DNA of 9,909 nt from positions 1 through 9,909 of the forward strand of contig JAQWZS010000124.1 of assembly GCA_029253325.1 (NCBI GenBank). Direction: 5' to 3'. The notes under the pieces are model-generated. The model did not search any database. It was given only the letters and a program-made list of their open reading frames with translations, and was not told the origin of the DNA. The stretch is from Bacteroidia bacterium (GTDB lineage Bacteria; Bacteroidota; Bacteroidia; NS11-12g; UBA9320). A program made the position numbers and the translations under genes. Below are positions 1 to 7,152 of the stretch, one piece after another (the stretch's first letter is position 1; each line of letters begins with the position of its first letter).

Positions 1-95
1 TGCACTGGCTGACACGACCAGCTCCCTCCGAACTCCCCCAGGGCAGGAATGCAGCAAGGGTAAGAGGTTGTAGCGGTGCGATGTCAGCCATTTTT
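1..95 (+). ncRNA. ffs: Small bacterial signal recognition particle RNA (4.5S-type)
   Basis: This is the RNA of the signal recognition particle, which pairs with Ffh to target nascent membrane proteins to the Sec translocon. The apical hairpin is visible: GCA at 43-45, the GGAA tetraloop at 46-49 and TGC at 50-52, followed by GCAAGG, which matches the conserved asymmetric-loop side. An outer stem closes the molecule, with TGGCTGACA at 6-14 exactly complementary to TGTCAGCCA at 82-90. CGACC at 15-19 can pair with GGTTG at 66-70. A T run at 91-95 directly after the outer stem would serve as its terminator. The 5' end lies at or a few bases beyond the window edge, so the RNA may be slightly truncated here. 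The call rests on the conserved loop and the closing stem, not on a covariance search. Confidence 0.9.
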
Positions 96-172
96 GTTTA
101 CACTGAATCTAACTTTATCGATTTTATCAAACTTTGGGGCGTCTTTTAGTTTAAAGTTTCACTTGGTATCCT

Positions 173-180
173 TACATTCG
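173..180 (+). promoter_or_regulatory. Candidate Bacteroidota -7 element for the transaldolase gene
   Basis: TACATTCG fits the TAnnTTTG-type -7 element of Bacteroidota with one change (C for T). It lies 21 bp before the ATG at 202, which would give a 5' leader of about 15 bases. No TTG is found at the expected -33 spacing, so this is a suggestion only. Confidence 0.35.
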
Positions 181-201
181 CTAAAATACAATATTCCACT
201 T

Positions 202-858
202 ATGAAATTTTTTATTGACACTGCCAATCTTGAACAAATAGAAGAAGCCCGAGATTTGGGTATTCTTGATGGGGTAACCACCAATCCTTCGCTTATGGCC
301 AAAGAGGGAATTACAGGTGATGAGAACATCAAAAATCATTATAAAAAGATCTGTGAATTAGTGGATGGCGATATCAGTGCAGAGGTCATCGCAACTGATT
401 TTGATGAAATGATTAAAGAAGGAAAGGCACTTGCTGATATTCATGAAAATATTGTAGTAAAAGCACCCATGACTAAGGATGGAGTCAAAGCGATTCGTTG
501 GTTTACCGATCACGATATTCGTACCAATTGTACGCTCGTGTTTTCAGCTGGGCAGGCTATTTTGGCAGCCAAAGCTGGAGCTACTTATTTGTCGCCATTT
601 ATAGGACGTATCGATGATATGAATTGGGATGGTATCGAATTGATTGCTCAAATAGCAGATATTTATACGGTGCAAGGTTTTGCTACAGAGATCCTTGCAG
701 CATCTATTCGCAATCCGCTTCATATTGTACGTGCAGCAGAAGCTGGTGCAGATGTATGTACTTGTCCATTATCATCTATACTTGGTTTGCTTAAGCACCC
801 CTTGACCGATATTGGACTTGCTAAATTTTTGGCCGATCATAAAAAAGCAAACTCATAG
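202..858 (+). CDS. tal: Transaldolase, small TalC/Fsa-type family (218 aa)
   Basis: A Schiff-base aldolase of the non-oxidative pentose phosphate pathway. Transaldolase moves a dihydroxyacetone unit between sedoheptulose-7-phosphate and glyceraldehyde-3-phosphate in the cytoplasm. The 218-residue protein is a single TIM barrel spanning the full family length. Visible motifs are FFIDTAN at the start, GVTTNPS at 24-30, the Schiff-base lysine Lys87 in VVKAPMT, and SPFIGRID at 131-138. Two positions that separate subfamilies are informative. Glu61 stands where E. coli fructose-6-phosphate aldolase (FsaA) has Gln59, and Phe133 stands where FsaA has Tyr131. Both point to transaldolase rather than aldolase activity. 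The start at 202 is chosen because the protein aligns from MKFFIDT; an upstream in-frame start at 76 lies inside the SRP RNA and encodes 42 unrelated residues. A glycosyltransferase gene follows after 23 bp, probably in the same transcript. Confidence 0.93.
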   Translation: MKFFIDTANLEQIEEARDLGILDGVTTNPSLMAKEGITGDENIKNHYKKICELVDGDISAEVIATDFDEMIKEGKALADIHENIVVKAPMTKDGVKAIRWFTDHDIRTNCTLVFSAGQAILAAKAGATYLSPFIGRIDDMNWDGIELIAQIADIYTVQGFATEILAASIRNPLHIVRAAEAGADVCTCPLSSILGLLKHPLTDIGLAKFLADHKKANS

Positions 859-881
859 CAAATTAAAAATATACAACTACT

Positions 882-1613
882 ATGAATCCGATTGTTATCA
901 TACCTACTTACAACGAAAAAGAAAACATCACGGCGATGTTGGATAAAGTCATGTCCTTGGACGTGGATTTTGATGTGTTGGTAGTCGATGATAATTCTCC
1001 GGATGGAACAGCTAATCTGGTCAAACAAAAACAGGCAGATAACTCTCGAATTTACCTGCTTGAAAATGGAGAGAAAAATGGTTTAGGAACAGCTTACATT
1101 GCTGGATTCAAATGGTGCTTAAAACGTTCGTATGAATATGTATTTGAGATGGATTGCGATTTTTCGCACAACCCAGAAGACCTCATCCGTTTGTACAATG
1201 AGTTGCGAGAAGGCCACTGCGATTTGGTAGTAGGTTCTCGCTATGTGGGTAATGTAGTTAATGTGGTCAATTGGCCGATGGGACGTGTACTACTCAGTTA
1301 TTTTGCTTCGGCGTATGTTCGTTTTTTTACGCGTATGAAGCTGTCTGATGCTACGGCAGGTTTTGTGGGGTACAATAGCAAATTATTAAAAACAATAGAC
1401 CTCGATAAAATCCAATTTAGAGGGTATGCCTTTCAGATTGAAATGAAATATACCACCTTTCGGTTGGGTTTTTCAATCAAGGAGATTCCGATCATATTCA
1501 CCGATCGGACTGCCGGTGAATCCAAAATGAACGGAAGCATTATCAAAGAAGCACTTTTCGGTGTACTTTGGCTACGATTCAAATCCATTCGCCCCAAGAC
1601 AACTAAGATTTAA
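882..1613 (+). CDS. Polyprenol monophosphomannose synthase-like GT2 glycosyltransferase (243 aa)
   Basis: A GT-A fold, family 2 glycosyltransferase most like dolichol/polyprenol-phosphate mannose synthase. That enzyme transfers mannose from GDP-mannose to a polyprenyl phosphate on the inner face of the cytoplasmic membrane, supplying a lipid-linked sugar donor. Motifs in order are IPTYNEKEN at 7-15, VVDDNSPDGT at 34-43 (nucleotide binding), a metal-binding D-x-D at Asp91-Cys92-Asp93 followed by FSHNPEDL, GSRY at 118-121, and a late ESKMNG segment resembling the acceptor-side SKM motif. There is no C-terminal membrane domain, so it is the short soluble or peripheral form. It follows the transaldolase gene by 23 bp and ends just before a strong terminator. 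Sugar specificity cannot be read from sequence: glucose or another hexose donor, or a polyisoprenyl glycan role, remains possible. Confidence 0.88.
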   Translation: MNPIVIIPTYNEKENITAMLDKVMSLDVDFDVLVVDDNSPDGTANLVKQKQADNSRIYLLENGEKNGLGTAYIAGFKWCLKRSYEYVFEMDCDFSHNPEDLIRLYNELREGHCDLVVGSRYVGNVVNVVNWPMGRVLLSYFASAYVRFFTRMKLSDATAGFVGYNSKLLKTIDLDKIQFRGYAFQIEMKYTTFRLGFSIKEIPIIFTDRTAGESKMNGSIIKEALFGVLWLRFKSIRPKTTKI

Positions 1614-1640
1614 CGATTTCTAAATTCTATATAAAAACAG

Positions 1641-1669
1641 AAAAGGCCGCTAACAGCGGCCTTTTTTTT
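1641..1669 (+). terminator. Intrinsic terminator after the tal-glycosyltransferase unit
   Basis: An 11-bp perfect stem, AAAAGGCCGCT at 1641-1651 and AGCGGCCTTTT at 1655-1665, has an AAC loop and is followed by T residues to 1669. It starts 27 bp after the glycosyltransferase stop codon. The A-rich left flank would give a T-rich tail on the other strand, so it may also stop leftward transcription from the convergent T9SS-protein gene at 1736-2278. Confidence 0.92.
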
Positions 1670-1735
1670 AAACTTTAAAAGTTTATATATGAAAAAAATG
1701 AGAATTAATTATTCAACCTCAACTATTATTTTTCG

Positions 1736-2278
1736 TTATTGTTGTTTTACGATGCGTACATGCTTGCTATCGTTTTCTGTATTTAGTGTAGCGATGTACA
1801 CACCACTAGGTAAGTTAGTGAAGTCTAGTTCTATGCTTTTACTTCCTGCTCTTACGATATCTGCCATCCACTGCTTACCAACAAGGTCGGTAATGGTATA
1901 TTCTCCTTGAGATACATTATCTCCAAGTAGAATAGTAGTTTGGCTTTTTGTAGGGTTAGGATATACTAGCAATGGAGCATTGCTGAACCCTTTGAACTGT
2001 ACCAAACGGATATCTGATAATTCAGACTTACCATTGTAATCTACTTGATTCAAACGGTAGTACACAATATTTTCATGCGTAGGGATGGTTTCATCCACAT
2101 AGCTGTAATTGATAAGGGAATGGCTTGTACCATTTCCTTTTACTTCGTCTATAGTACTATCTCTGTGGATGAATCCGTAACTTTGAGCACTAACGGTACT
2201 TGCTGTAAGCAAGAATAGTAAAATACTCATGAAAGTAGCGTTTCGCATAGTCGTACGGTTTGTTGCTTTATTTTTCAT
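1736..2278 (-). CDS. Small secreted protein with T9SS type A sorting domain (180 aa)
   Basis: A predicted exported protein that would leave the cell by the type IX secretion system. It begins with a basic n-region, a hydrophobic stretch at about 16-29 and a likely signal peptidase I site after SA at residues 30-31. Residues 35-95 resemble the beta-rich piece that commonly precedes the sorting signal in this phylum, including a YYRLNQVDYNGKSE stretch. The T9SS C-terminal domain starts at VYPNP (105-109) and has the usual ITDLVGK and LPSGVYIA segments, ending in a KxVRIVKQ-type tail. No catalytic or binding domain lies between the signal peptide and these terminal parts, so the cargo function is unknown. 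The start at 2278 (ATGAAAAAT) is preferred; an ATG at 2248 would give a shorter, equally good signal peptide. It is a single-gene unit between two terminators. Confidence 0.85.
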   Translation of the reverse strand: MKNKATNRTTMRNATFMSILLFLLTASTVSAQSYGFIHRDSTIDEVKGNGTSHSLINYSYVDETIPTHENIVYYRLNQVDYNGKSELSDIRLVQFKGFSNAPLLVYPNPTKSQTTILLGDNVSQGEYTITDLVGKQWMADIVRAGSKSIELDFTNLPSGVYIATLNTENDSKHVRIVKQQ

Positions 2279-2323
2279 TAGTTCAAAGAACGTTGTGCTA
2301 ATTCTATATGGCACAGTGAATTA

Positions 2324-2339
2324 TATGATTGTAATCATA
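2324..2339. repeat. 16-bp inverted repeat upstream of the T9SS-protein gene
   Basis: TATGATT at 2324-2330 and AATCATA at 2333-2339 form a perfect 7-bp inverted repeat with a 2-bp spacer, 46 bp upstream of the start at 2278. The size and symmetry suit an operator for a dimeric regulator. The region is AT-rich, so chance is a real alternative. No clear -7 element was found in this 251-bp intergenic stretch. Confidence 0.35.
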
Positions 2340-2469
2340 ATACGATATGATATTGGTCATATTTTAGAGTTTTATAGATTCAGAAAGTTGAATTTCATGA
2401 AGAATTTAGGTTTATATCATTTGAAATGGTAGAGTAAGAACAAATATTTAATAGCTTAAATACGATTAT

Positions 2470-2508
2470 TATAAAACACAAAAGCCCCCTTTATCTAAAG
2501 GAGGCTTT
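2470..2508 (-). terminator. Intrinsic terminator downstream of atpC
   Basis: AAAGCC at 2481-2486 pairs with GGCTTT at 2503-2508, and CCTTT at 2488-2492 pairs with AAAGG at 2497-2501, with one C/A mismatch and a 4-base loop. Reading leftward, the stem is followed by TTTTGTGTTTTAT. It begins 21 bp past the atpC stop codon and closes the atpDC transcript. Confidence 0.88.
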
Positions 2509-2529
2509 AATATTTTGTAATTAGGAACT

Positions 2530-2760
2530 TTAAGCTAGAACAACGACTTTGTTGTTGAGTACTTCTACAATACCACCGGAGACTTCGAAAGTTTCTTCGC
2601 CAGAAGATGTACGAACAATAATGATTCCTTTTTCTAAGCTAGAGAGGAGGGGAGCGTGGTTGGGCAATGCCTCAAAAGAGCCACTGCTGCCAGGCAGTTT
2701 TACTGAAACTGCTTCGCCACTAAATAGCACCTCATCAGGTGTAATAACTTCTACTATCAT
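2530..2760 (-). CDS. atpC: ATP synthase F1 epsilon subunit, short form (76 aa)
   Basis: The epsilon subunit links the gamma stalk to the c-ring of F1Fo ATP synthase on the inner membrane. The protein matches the N-terminal beta-sandwich: MIVEVITPDEVLFSGEAVSV at the start, then a PGSSGSFEALPNHAPLLSSLEKG segment (near residues 24-46), then the EETFEVSGGIVEVLNNKVVVLA strand pair. It stops there, at 76 residues, whereas the E. coli subunit has about 139. The C-terminal two-helix domain that can inhibit ATP hydrolysis is absent. Short epsilon subunits are usual in Bacteroidota, so this is not read as truncation. Its ATG overlaps the atpD stop codon in TAATG, which suggests translational coupling. 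Confidence 0.95.
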   Translation of the reverse strand: MIVEVITPDEVLFSGEAVSVKLPGSSGSFEALPNHAPLLSSLEKGIIIVRTSSGEETFEVSGGIVEVLNNKVVVLA

Positions 2761-4268
2761 TATTCTGCTGCTTCTGCTATCATTTTTTCTCCTTTAGCTA
2801 TAGCTTCTTCAATACCTCCTACAAGGTTGAAAGCTGCTTCAGGATATTGGTCTACTTCACCATCCATTATCATATTGAATCCTTTGATGGTATCTTGAAT
2901 ATCTACTAGGCATCCTTTAAGTCCAGTAAATTGTTCTGCAACATGGAAAGGTTGAGATAAGAAACGTTGAACTCTTCGAGCACGAGAAACGACTAATTTA
3001 TCTTCTTCAGAAAGTTCGTCCATACCAAGGATGGCAATGATATCTTGAAGCTCTTTATAGCGTTGTAATAATTCTTTCACACGTTGGGCACAGTTATAAT
3101 GCTCAGCACCTACTACATCAACAGTTAATATTCTGGAAGTTGAATCCAATGGGTCCACAGCGGGGTAGATGCCAAGAGAAGCAATGTTTCGAGAAAGTAC
3201 CGTAGTTGCATCTAGGTGAGCAAATGTGGTAGCTGGTGCAGGATCTGTTAAGTCATCCGCAGGAACATATACCGCCTGTACAGAAGTAATAGATCCTCTA
3301 TTGGTAGAGGTGATTCGTTCTTGCATGACACCCATTTCTGAAGCAAGTGTTGGTTGGTAACCTACAGCAGAGGGCATACGACCTAAAAGTGCAGATACCT
3401 CAGATCCAGCTTGTGTAAATCTAAAGATATTGTCCACGAAGAAAAGAATGTCTCTTCCTCCTGATTTTTCGTCTCCATCTCTAAAGTATTCAGCGATAGA
3501 AAGACCTGTTAGTGCTACTCGAGCTCTTGCTCCTGGAGGCTCATTCATTTGACCGAACACCAATGTAGCTTGAGATTCTTTTAATTCTTTAGTATCAACT
3601 TTGGATAAATCCCATCCACCTTCTTCCATGGATTTTTCAAATTCTTTACCGTACTTGATTACTCCAGATTCGATCATCTCACGAAGCAAGTCATTTCCTT
3701 CACGGGTTCTTTCACCCACTCCAGCAAATACAGATAAACCAGAATATGCTTTGGCAATGTTGTTGATTAATTCTTGGATGAGTACTGTTTTACCAACACC
3801 AGCTCCACCGAACAAACCAATTTTTCCTCCCTTTGCATATGGTTCAATAAGGTCAATTACCTTGATGCCTGTAAAAAGAGGTTCTGCTGCAGTACTTAAG
3901 TTTTCGTATGCAGGTGCTTCTTGGTGGATTGATCGACCATTTGAACTATCCAAAGATCCAATACCGTCGATAGCATCACCCACAACATTTAGAAGTCTTC
4001 CTTTGAGTGCTTCTCCAGTAGGTACTAAAATAGCATCTCCTGTATCGGTCACTTCTGCTCCTCTAACAAGTCCTTCTGTAGAGTCCATAGAAATAGCTCT
4101 AACTGTATTTTGACCAAGGTGGGATTGTACTTCGAGTACTACCTTAGAACCATCGTCTTTAGTTACGTGTAGAGAGTTGTAAATTTTAGGTAAAGATGAA
4201 CCTTCTTGGTCGAACGCTACGTCCACTACTGGTCCAATGATTTGAGATATTTTTCCTGTGTTTGCCAT
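2760..4268 (-). CDS. atpD: ATP synthase F1 beta subunit (502 aa)
   Basis: The catalytic subunit of F1Fo ATP synthase, which makes ATP from ADP and phosphate as the gamma shaft rotates. The protein is full length. Visible elements are the N-terminal beta-barrel beginning GKISQIIGPVVDVAF, the Walker A P-loop GGAGVGKT at 154-161, the catalytic glutamate Glu186 in GERTRE, the Walker B aspartate Asp279 in ILFFVDN, the segment QAGSEVSALLGRMPSAVGYQ, and DELSEED at 417-423 that contacts gamma. Residues about 205-232 (GKEFEKSMEEGGWDLSKVDT and following) form an insertion relative to E. coli beta that is typical of Bacteroidota. Only atpC accompanies it, so the alpha, gamma, delta and Fo genes must lie elsewhere, as is common in this phylum. 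A candidate promoter lies in the 63-bp gap before it. Confidence 0.98.
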   Translation of the reverse strand: MANTGKISQIIGPVVDVAFDQEGSSLPKIYNSLHVTKDDGSKVVLEVQSHLGQNTVRAISMDSTEGLVRGAEVTDTGDAILVPTGEALKGRLLNVVGDAIDGIGSLDSSNGRSIHQEAPAYENLSTAAEPLFTGIKVIDLIEPYAKGGKIGLFGGAGVGKTVLIQELINNIAKAYSGLSVFAGVGERTREGNDLLREMIESGVIKYGKEFEKSMEEGGWDLSKVDTKELKESQATLVFGQMNEPPGARARVALTGLSIAEYFRDGDEKSGGRDILFFVDNIFRFTQAGSEVSALLGRMPSAVGYQPTLASEMGVMQERITSTNRGSITSVQAVYVPADDLTDPAPATTFAHLDATTVLSRNIASLGIYPAVDPLDSTSRILTVDVVGAEHYNCAQRVKELLQRYKELQDIIAILGMDELSEEDKLVVSRARRVQRFLSQPFHVAEQFTGLKGCLVDIQDTIKGFNMIMDGEVDQYPEAAFNLVGGIEEAIAKGEKMIAEAAE

Positions 4269-4298
4269 CGTATTCGGCTATAATTTTTTTGTTGGGTG

Positions 4299-4306
4299 CA
4301 AATGTA
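4299..4306 (-). promoter_or_regulatory. Candidate -7 element for atpDC
   Basis: On the minus strand this reads TACATTTG, a full match to the Bacteroidota TAnnTTTG -7 consensus, followed by C. It lies 30 bp upstream of the atpD ATG, in the only sizeable gap of the leftward gene series, and would allow atpDC to be transcribed independently of pdxJ. No TTG is seen at the -33 spacing, so support comes from the -7 match and its placement. Confidence 0.5.
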
Positions 4307-4331
4307 AGATTTCCTGCTATGTGGAGCTATT

Positions 4332-5051
4332 CTAAATAGAATTTATTTTTGATTTATACATCTGTACGGCATTGTTCAATCCATAGTATAAAGCATCACT
4401 AATTAGTGCATGACCAATGGACACCTCTAGGGTGTTTGGAATTCGTTGTATGAAGTATGCTAGATTGTCAAGATTTAGGTCATGACCAGCATTGATACCT
4501 ATGCCCAATTCGGTTGCTTTTTCAGCTGCTGATGTATAAGGGAGTATTGCTTTTTCTTTATCGAATTCATACTGAGATGCGTAAGCTTCGGTGTAGAGTT
4601 CGATTCGGTTGGTTCCGCAAGTAAAAGCGGCCTCTACTTGAAGGGAATCAGGATCAACAAATAAGGATACTCGAACACCAGCATTTTTAAATTTCTGGAT
4701 GATGGGTGTTAGAAAATTTTGATGCTTGATGCAATCCCAACCCGCATTGCTAGTAATTACATCTGGTCCGTCGGGAACTAACGTAACTTGATCAGGTAGA
4801 ATATTTAACACCATATTAATGAAAAGCTCACTAGGATACCCTTCGATATTGAATTCTGTTTTGACTGTTCTTTTAAGTTGTTGTACATCTTCACGTGTAA
4901 TGTGTCGTTCGTCTGGTCTTGGGTGGATGGTGATGCCATCTGCTCCGAAGTTTTCAATGGCTTTGGCTGCATCAGGAACACTCGGAGTGTTGCCCCCGCG
5001 TGCATTTCTTATGGTTGCTATTTTGTTAATGTTTACGCTTAGTTTGGTCAT
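4332..5051 (-). CDS. pdxJ: Pyridoxine 5'-phosphate synthase (239 aa)
   Basis: PdxJ condenses 1-deoxy-D-xylulose 5-phosphate with 3-amino-2-oxopropyl phosphate to form pyridoxine 5'-phosphate, the last ring-forming step of the DXP-dependent vitamin B6 pathway. It is a cytoplasmic TIM-barrel enzyme. The sequence fits throughout: VNINKIATIRNARGG at 6-20, GADGITIHPRPDERHI at 36-51 with the active-site His43, the catalytic Glu70 in NIEG, VTLVPDG, SLFVDPD, RIELYTEAYA, GINAGHDLN and an IGHALISDAL phosphate-binding end. Length is close to the 243 residues of E. coli PdxJ. The start codon lies 7 bp after the stop of the upstream HHH-barrel gene, so it may be co-transcribed with outer-membrane genes to which it has no evident functional tie. 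No separate promoter was found immediately in front of it. Confidence 0.97.
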   Translation of the reverse strand: MTKLSVNINKIATIRNARGGNTPSVPDAAKAIENFGADGITIHPRPDERHITREDVQQLKRTVKTEFNIEGYPSELFINMVLNILPDQVTLVPDGPDVITSNAGWDCIKHQNFLTPIIQKFKNAGVRVSLFVDPDSLQVEAAFTCGTNRIELYTEAYASQYEFDKEKAILPYTSAAEKATELGIGINAGHDLNLDNLAYFIQRIPNTLEVSIGHALISDALYYGLNNAVQMYKSKINSI

Positions 5052-5056
5052 TATAT

Positions 5057-5078
5057 AATTAAAATACGTGTTTTAATT
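5057..5078. repeat. 22-bp near-perfect palindrome at the barrel gene/pdxJ junction
   Basis: AATTAAAATACGTGTTTTAATT is symmetrical about ACGT apart from one T/G position that would still pair as a wobble in RNA. It covers the last codons and stop of the HHH-barrel gene and ends 6 bp before the pdxJ ATG. In mRNA it could fold into a hairpin close to the pdxJ ribosome entry site. There is no T tract that would make it a terminator. AT-rich composition makes a chance origin possible. Confidence 0.4.
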
Positions 5079-7152
5079 GAAGGGTAAAAGTATGCTTTTT
5101 ATTCCCAGTTATTTCATTTAAACCAGAACCAATAGCATATTGTTCGTTAAAATTTTGAACAGGGGTATTGTGCTGTATATACCCGTACTTAAACCATAGA
5201 TTTGTTTTTCGTTTGGTGGTGTATTTGTATAAAACATAAAATCGAATTCCAGTGTACGAGTGGTTGAACATGGGGTAGTCATACAATGGCGATTTTTCAA
5301 ATGTATAAATTCGGTTTGCATACTCATCTATGTTACTCATGGCTATTCGTGTACTCCACTGGTATGATTTATTTCGGGGTTTGAAAATAAAGTCTTGATA
5401 GATCATGCTGCCCTCTGTTGTGGGTTGATTGGATTTGAAAGATGATGTTTCAATACGGTTTCTTAATTCGATGGATTTTGATAGTTTGAATGTGCTGTGT
5501 ATTCGGTGTCTTTGGGTTTGATTTACAGTATGATTTGCCATAGTTTCACTCGGGGAGTTAACTTGTTTTAGTTCTCTTCTGAATCGATAATATGCATGAA
5601 ATGATCGGCTGGGTTTGTATTTTAGTTCTGTCCAAAGATCAAATCCCCGACTTGGAGCATACGACTTGAATTGAATGTTTAAATTCTGAAATAAGTCATA
5701 GTATCCAACTAACTTTAAGTGTTTCTTTAATTGAATTTGATATCCTAGATAAAATCCCTGTTCATTTTTTGGTTTGCTATTTTCACCAAAGCCATTGGTC
5801 TGGTATGTTATAAATCCTGGGTCATATTTTCTGTAGAGTAGGCTAATGTCAAGCTTTTTATGAACGCTGATTAGAGCTCCGTGAGTTTGAGCATGGGCCA
5901 TATTTGAATAACAATGACTGAACTCCCCATATAAATTTATATTTCTAAGTACAGCATCATAATAGATTCCATTTTTGAGGTAGTTGTATCCTTGAAACGT
6001 GAAATAATTGTAGGGCTGATTCGCTGGCTGAATAGGGAGGCTCAGTTTTCGATATTGAAGAATAGCACCCATTTTAAAAGTGTTGTTTTCATATTCAACG
6101 TATCCTCCTGTTTGAAAATCAGATGCGGTACTAAATTGATTTTGTTCGCTATTGGTTCGATGGTATCCTCCCTCTTCTATAAGGGTACTTAGATAAGTGG
6201 TGTTGGTTTCGTTTGACGAGTCAAGTTGCGAAGAGTTGATGGTTGCGTCTATTTTTTTGTTTGAAATGAAAGTGCCTACAGTCATTTTTTTATGAATAAT
6301 AGAAATTGCAGCACCTCTCATGTAGGCATTTTCTCTTAAAGATCGGTATGATTTGAACCCATTAAAATTTCGTTTAGCATTTGTGATTATGCTTGATTTG
6401 CCAAATGCTAGTCCAGTACTTAGTGTCAGCCCTTGGCACATATCTACATGAAAATCTCCAAGTTGTAGTGATTTAATCTTGCCAATATCTTTTAATGATA
6501 AATACATGGAGTAATGATCATACACCAATGGTGTTTGAGTATTGAAACTCATCTTTTCTCCAGCATCTTTTTCCAGATTTAATCCCCATGAGAGATGCTT
6601 TTTGTAATCAAATCGATAACGAAAATTGGAGTAAATAGTTGAACCTAAATAGTGGTTTTGTGAGTCTGTTTCGAAATTAATCTTTCTTATCTGACCTTGA
6701 TTTTTAGGTGCTGAAGTCTCTGCAAGTGTCATGAACTGTTGCTTACCAGATTGGATGTTTTTTTTGATTGTTTTAAGGGTGATGGGGTTTGTTTGAACAT
6801 GAATTAGGTGCTGAACGTTTGATAACATTATTTTATCAAAACTTGGGAGTATTTGAAATTCATAAATACTCAAAAAATCACCGAACTTCTTTCGATGATT
6901 GCATATTTCTAACGCTTGAGCTTGATTAAAAAACGGAAAACTAAGAATTTCACTATTGGAAGCTTTATTGATGTTTAATGGATTATTGATGTAATGGAAA
7001 AGTTGGTCTGTTAGTTGTTGAATATCAACATCTTCATCGGTTATTTCAATCATTTGCTCCATGTACTGATTGATGAAATCAGTGTCTATTTGAGCATTGA
7101 CCTTGAGCCACACTACCATTAAAATAAAGAAGCCCCAATATTTACCACGCAT
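5059..7152 (-). CDS. Outer-membrane beta-barrel protein with N-terminal helix-hairpin-helix domain (697 aa)
   Basis: A predicted exported protein of a Bacteroidota family that I recognise by architecture but for which I know no proven function. Residues 1-20 form a signal peptide with cleavage near VNA/Q. Residues about 51-102 match a ComEA-like helix-hairpin-helix unit: NPLNINKA (57-64), then LSFPFF, then ICNHRKKFGDFLSIYEFQIL. The rest, from about 165 to 697, is rich in alternating, aromatic-bounded beta-strands and ends in LKHVF with a terminal Phe, as outer-membrane barrels do. A conserved-looking block lies at 231-252 (LGDF, QGL, FGK). The HHH domain would sit in the periplasm, where a DNA-binding or protein-contact role is possible but unproven. 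The ATG overlaps the end of the upstream barrel gene by 11 bp; pdxJ follows after 7 bp. Confidence 0.82.
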   Translation of the reverse strand: MRGKYWGFFILMVVWLKVNAQIDTDFINQYMEQMIEITDEDVDIQQLTDQLFHYINNPLNINKASNSEILSFPFFNQAQALEICNHRKKFGDFLSIYEFQILPSFDKIMLSNVQHLIHVQTNPITLKTIKKNIQSGKQQFMTLAETSAPKNQGQIRKINFETDSQNHYLGSTIYSNFRYRFDYKKHLSWGLNLEKDAGEKMSFNTQTPLVYDHYSMYLSLKDIGKIKSLQLGDFHVDMCQGLTLSTGLAFGKSSIITNAKRNFNGFKSYRSLRENAYMRGAAISIIHKKMTVGTFISNKKIDATINSSQLDSSNETNTTYLSTLIEEGGYHRTNSEQNQFSTASDFQTGGYVEYENNTFKMGAILQYRKLSLPIQPANQPYNYFTFQGYNYLKNGIYYDAVLRNINLYGEFSHCYSNMAHAQTHGALISVHKKLDISLLYRKYDPGFITYQTNGFGENSKPKNEQGFYLGYQIQLKKHLKLVGYYDLFQNLNIQFKSYAPSRGFDLWTELKYKPSRSFHAYYRFRRELKQVNSPSETMANHTVNQTQRHRIHSTFKLSKSIELRNRIETSSFKSNQPTTEGSMIYQDFIFKPRNKSYQWSTRIAMSNIDEYANRIYTFEKSPLYDYPMFNHSYTGIRFYVLYKYTTKRKTNLWFKYGYIQHNTPVQNFNEQYAIGSGLNEITGNKKHTFTLQLKHVF

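Noticed and set aside
76..201. In-frame N-terminal extension of the transaldolase gene from an ATG at 76
   Set aside because: It begins inside the SRP RNA, and its 42 residues match nothing in the family; the protein aligns from the ATG at 202.
1689..2432. Two + strand open frames (1689-1910 and 2229-2432) over and beside the T9SS-protein gene
   Set aside because: They show no domain, no signal peptide with a sensible mature part, and mostly oppose the real coding strand.
3601..4113. A 170-residue open frame on the + strand opposite atpD
   Set aside because: It is the antisense shadow of a highly conserved gene, with no recognisable protein features.
4329..4342. ATTCTA-AA-TAGAAT palindrome at the end of pdxJ as a terminator
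   Set aside because: The stem is short and AT-rich with a 2-base loop and no T tract on the transcribed side; it cannot be supported as a terminator.
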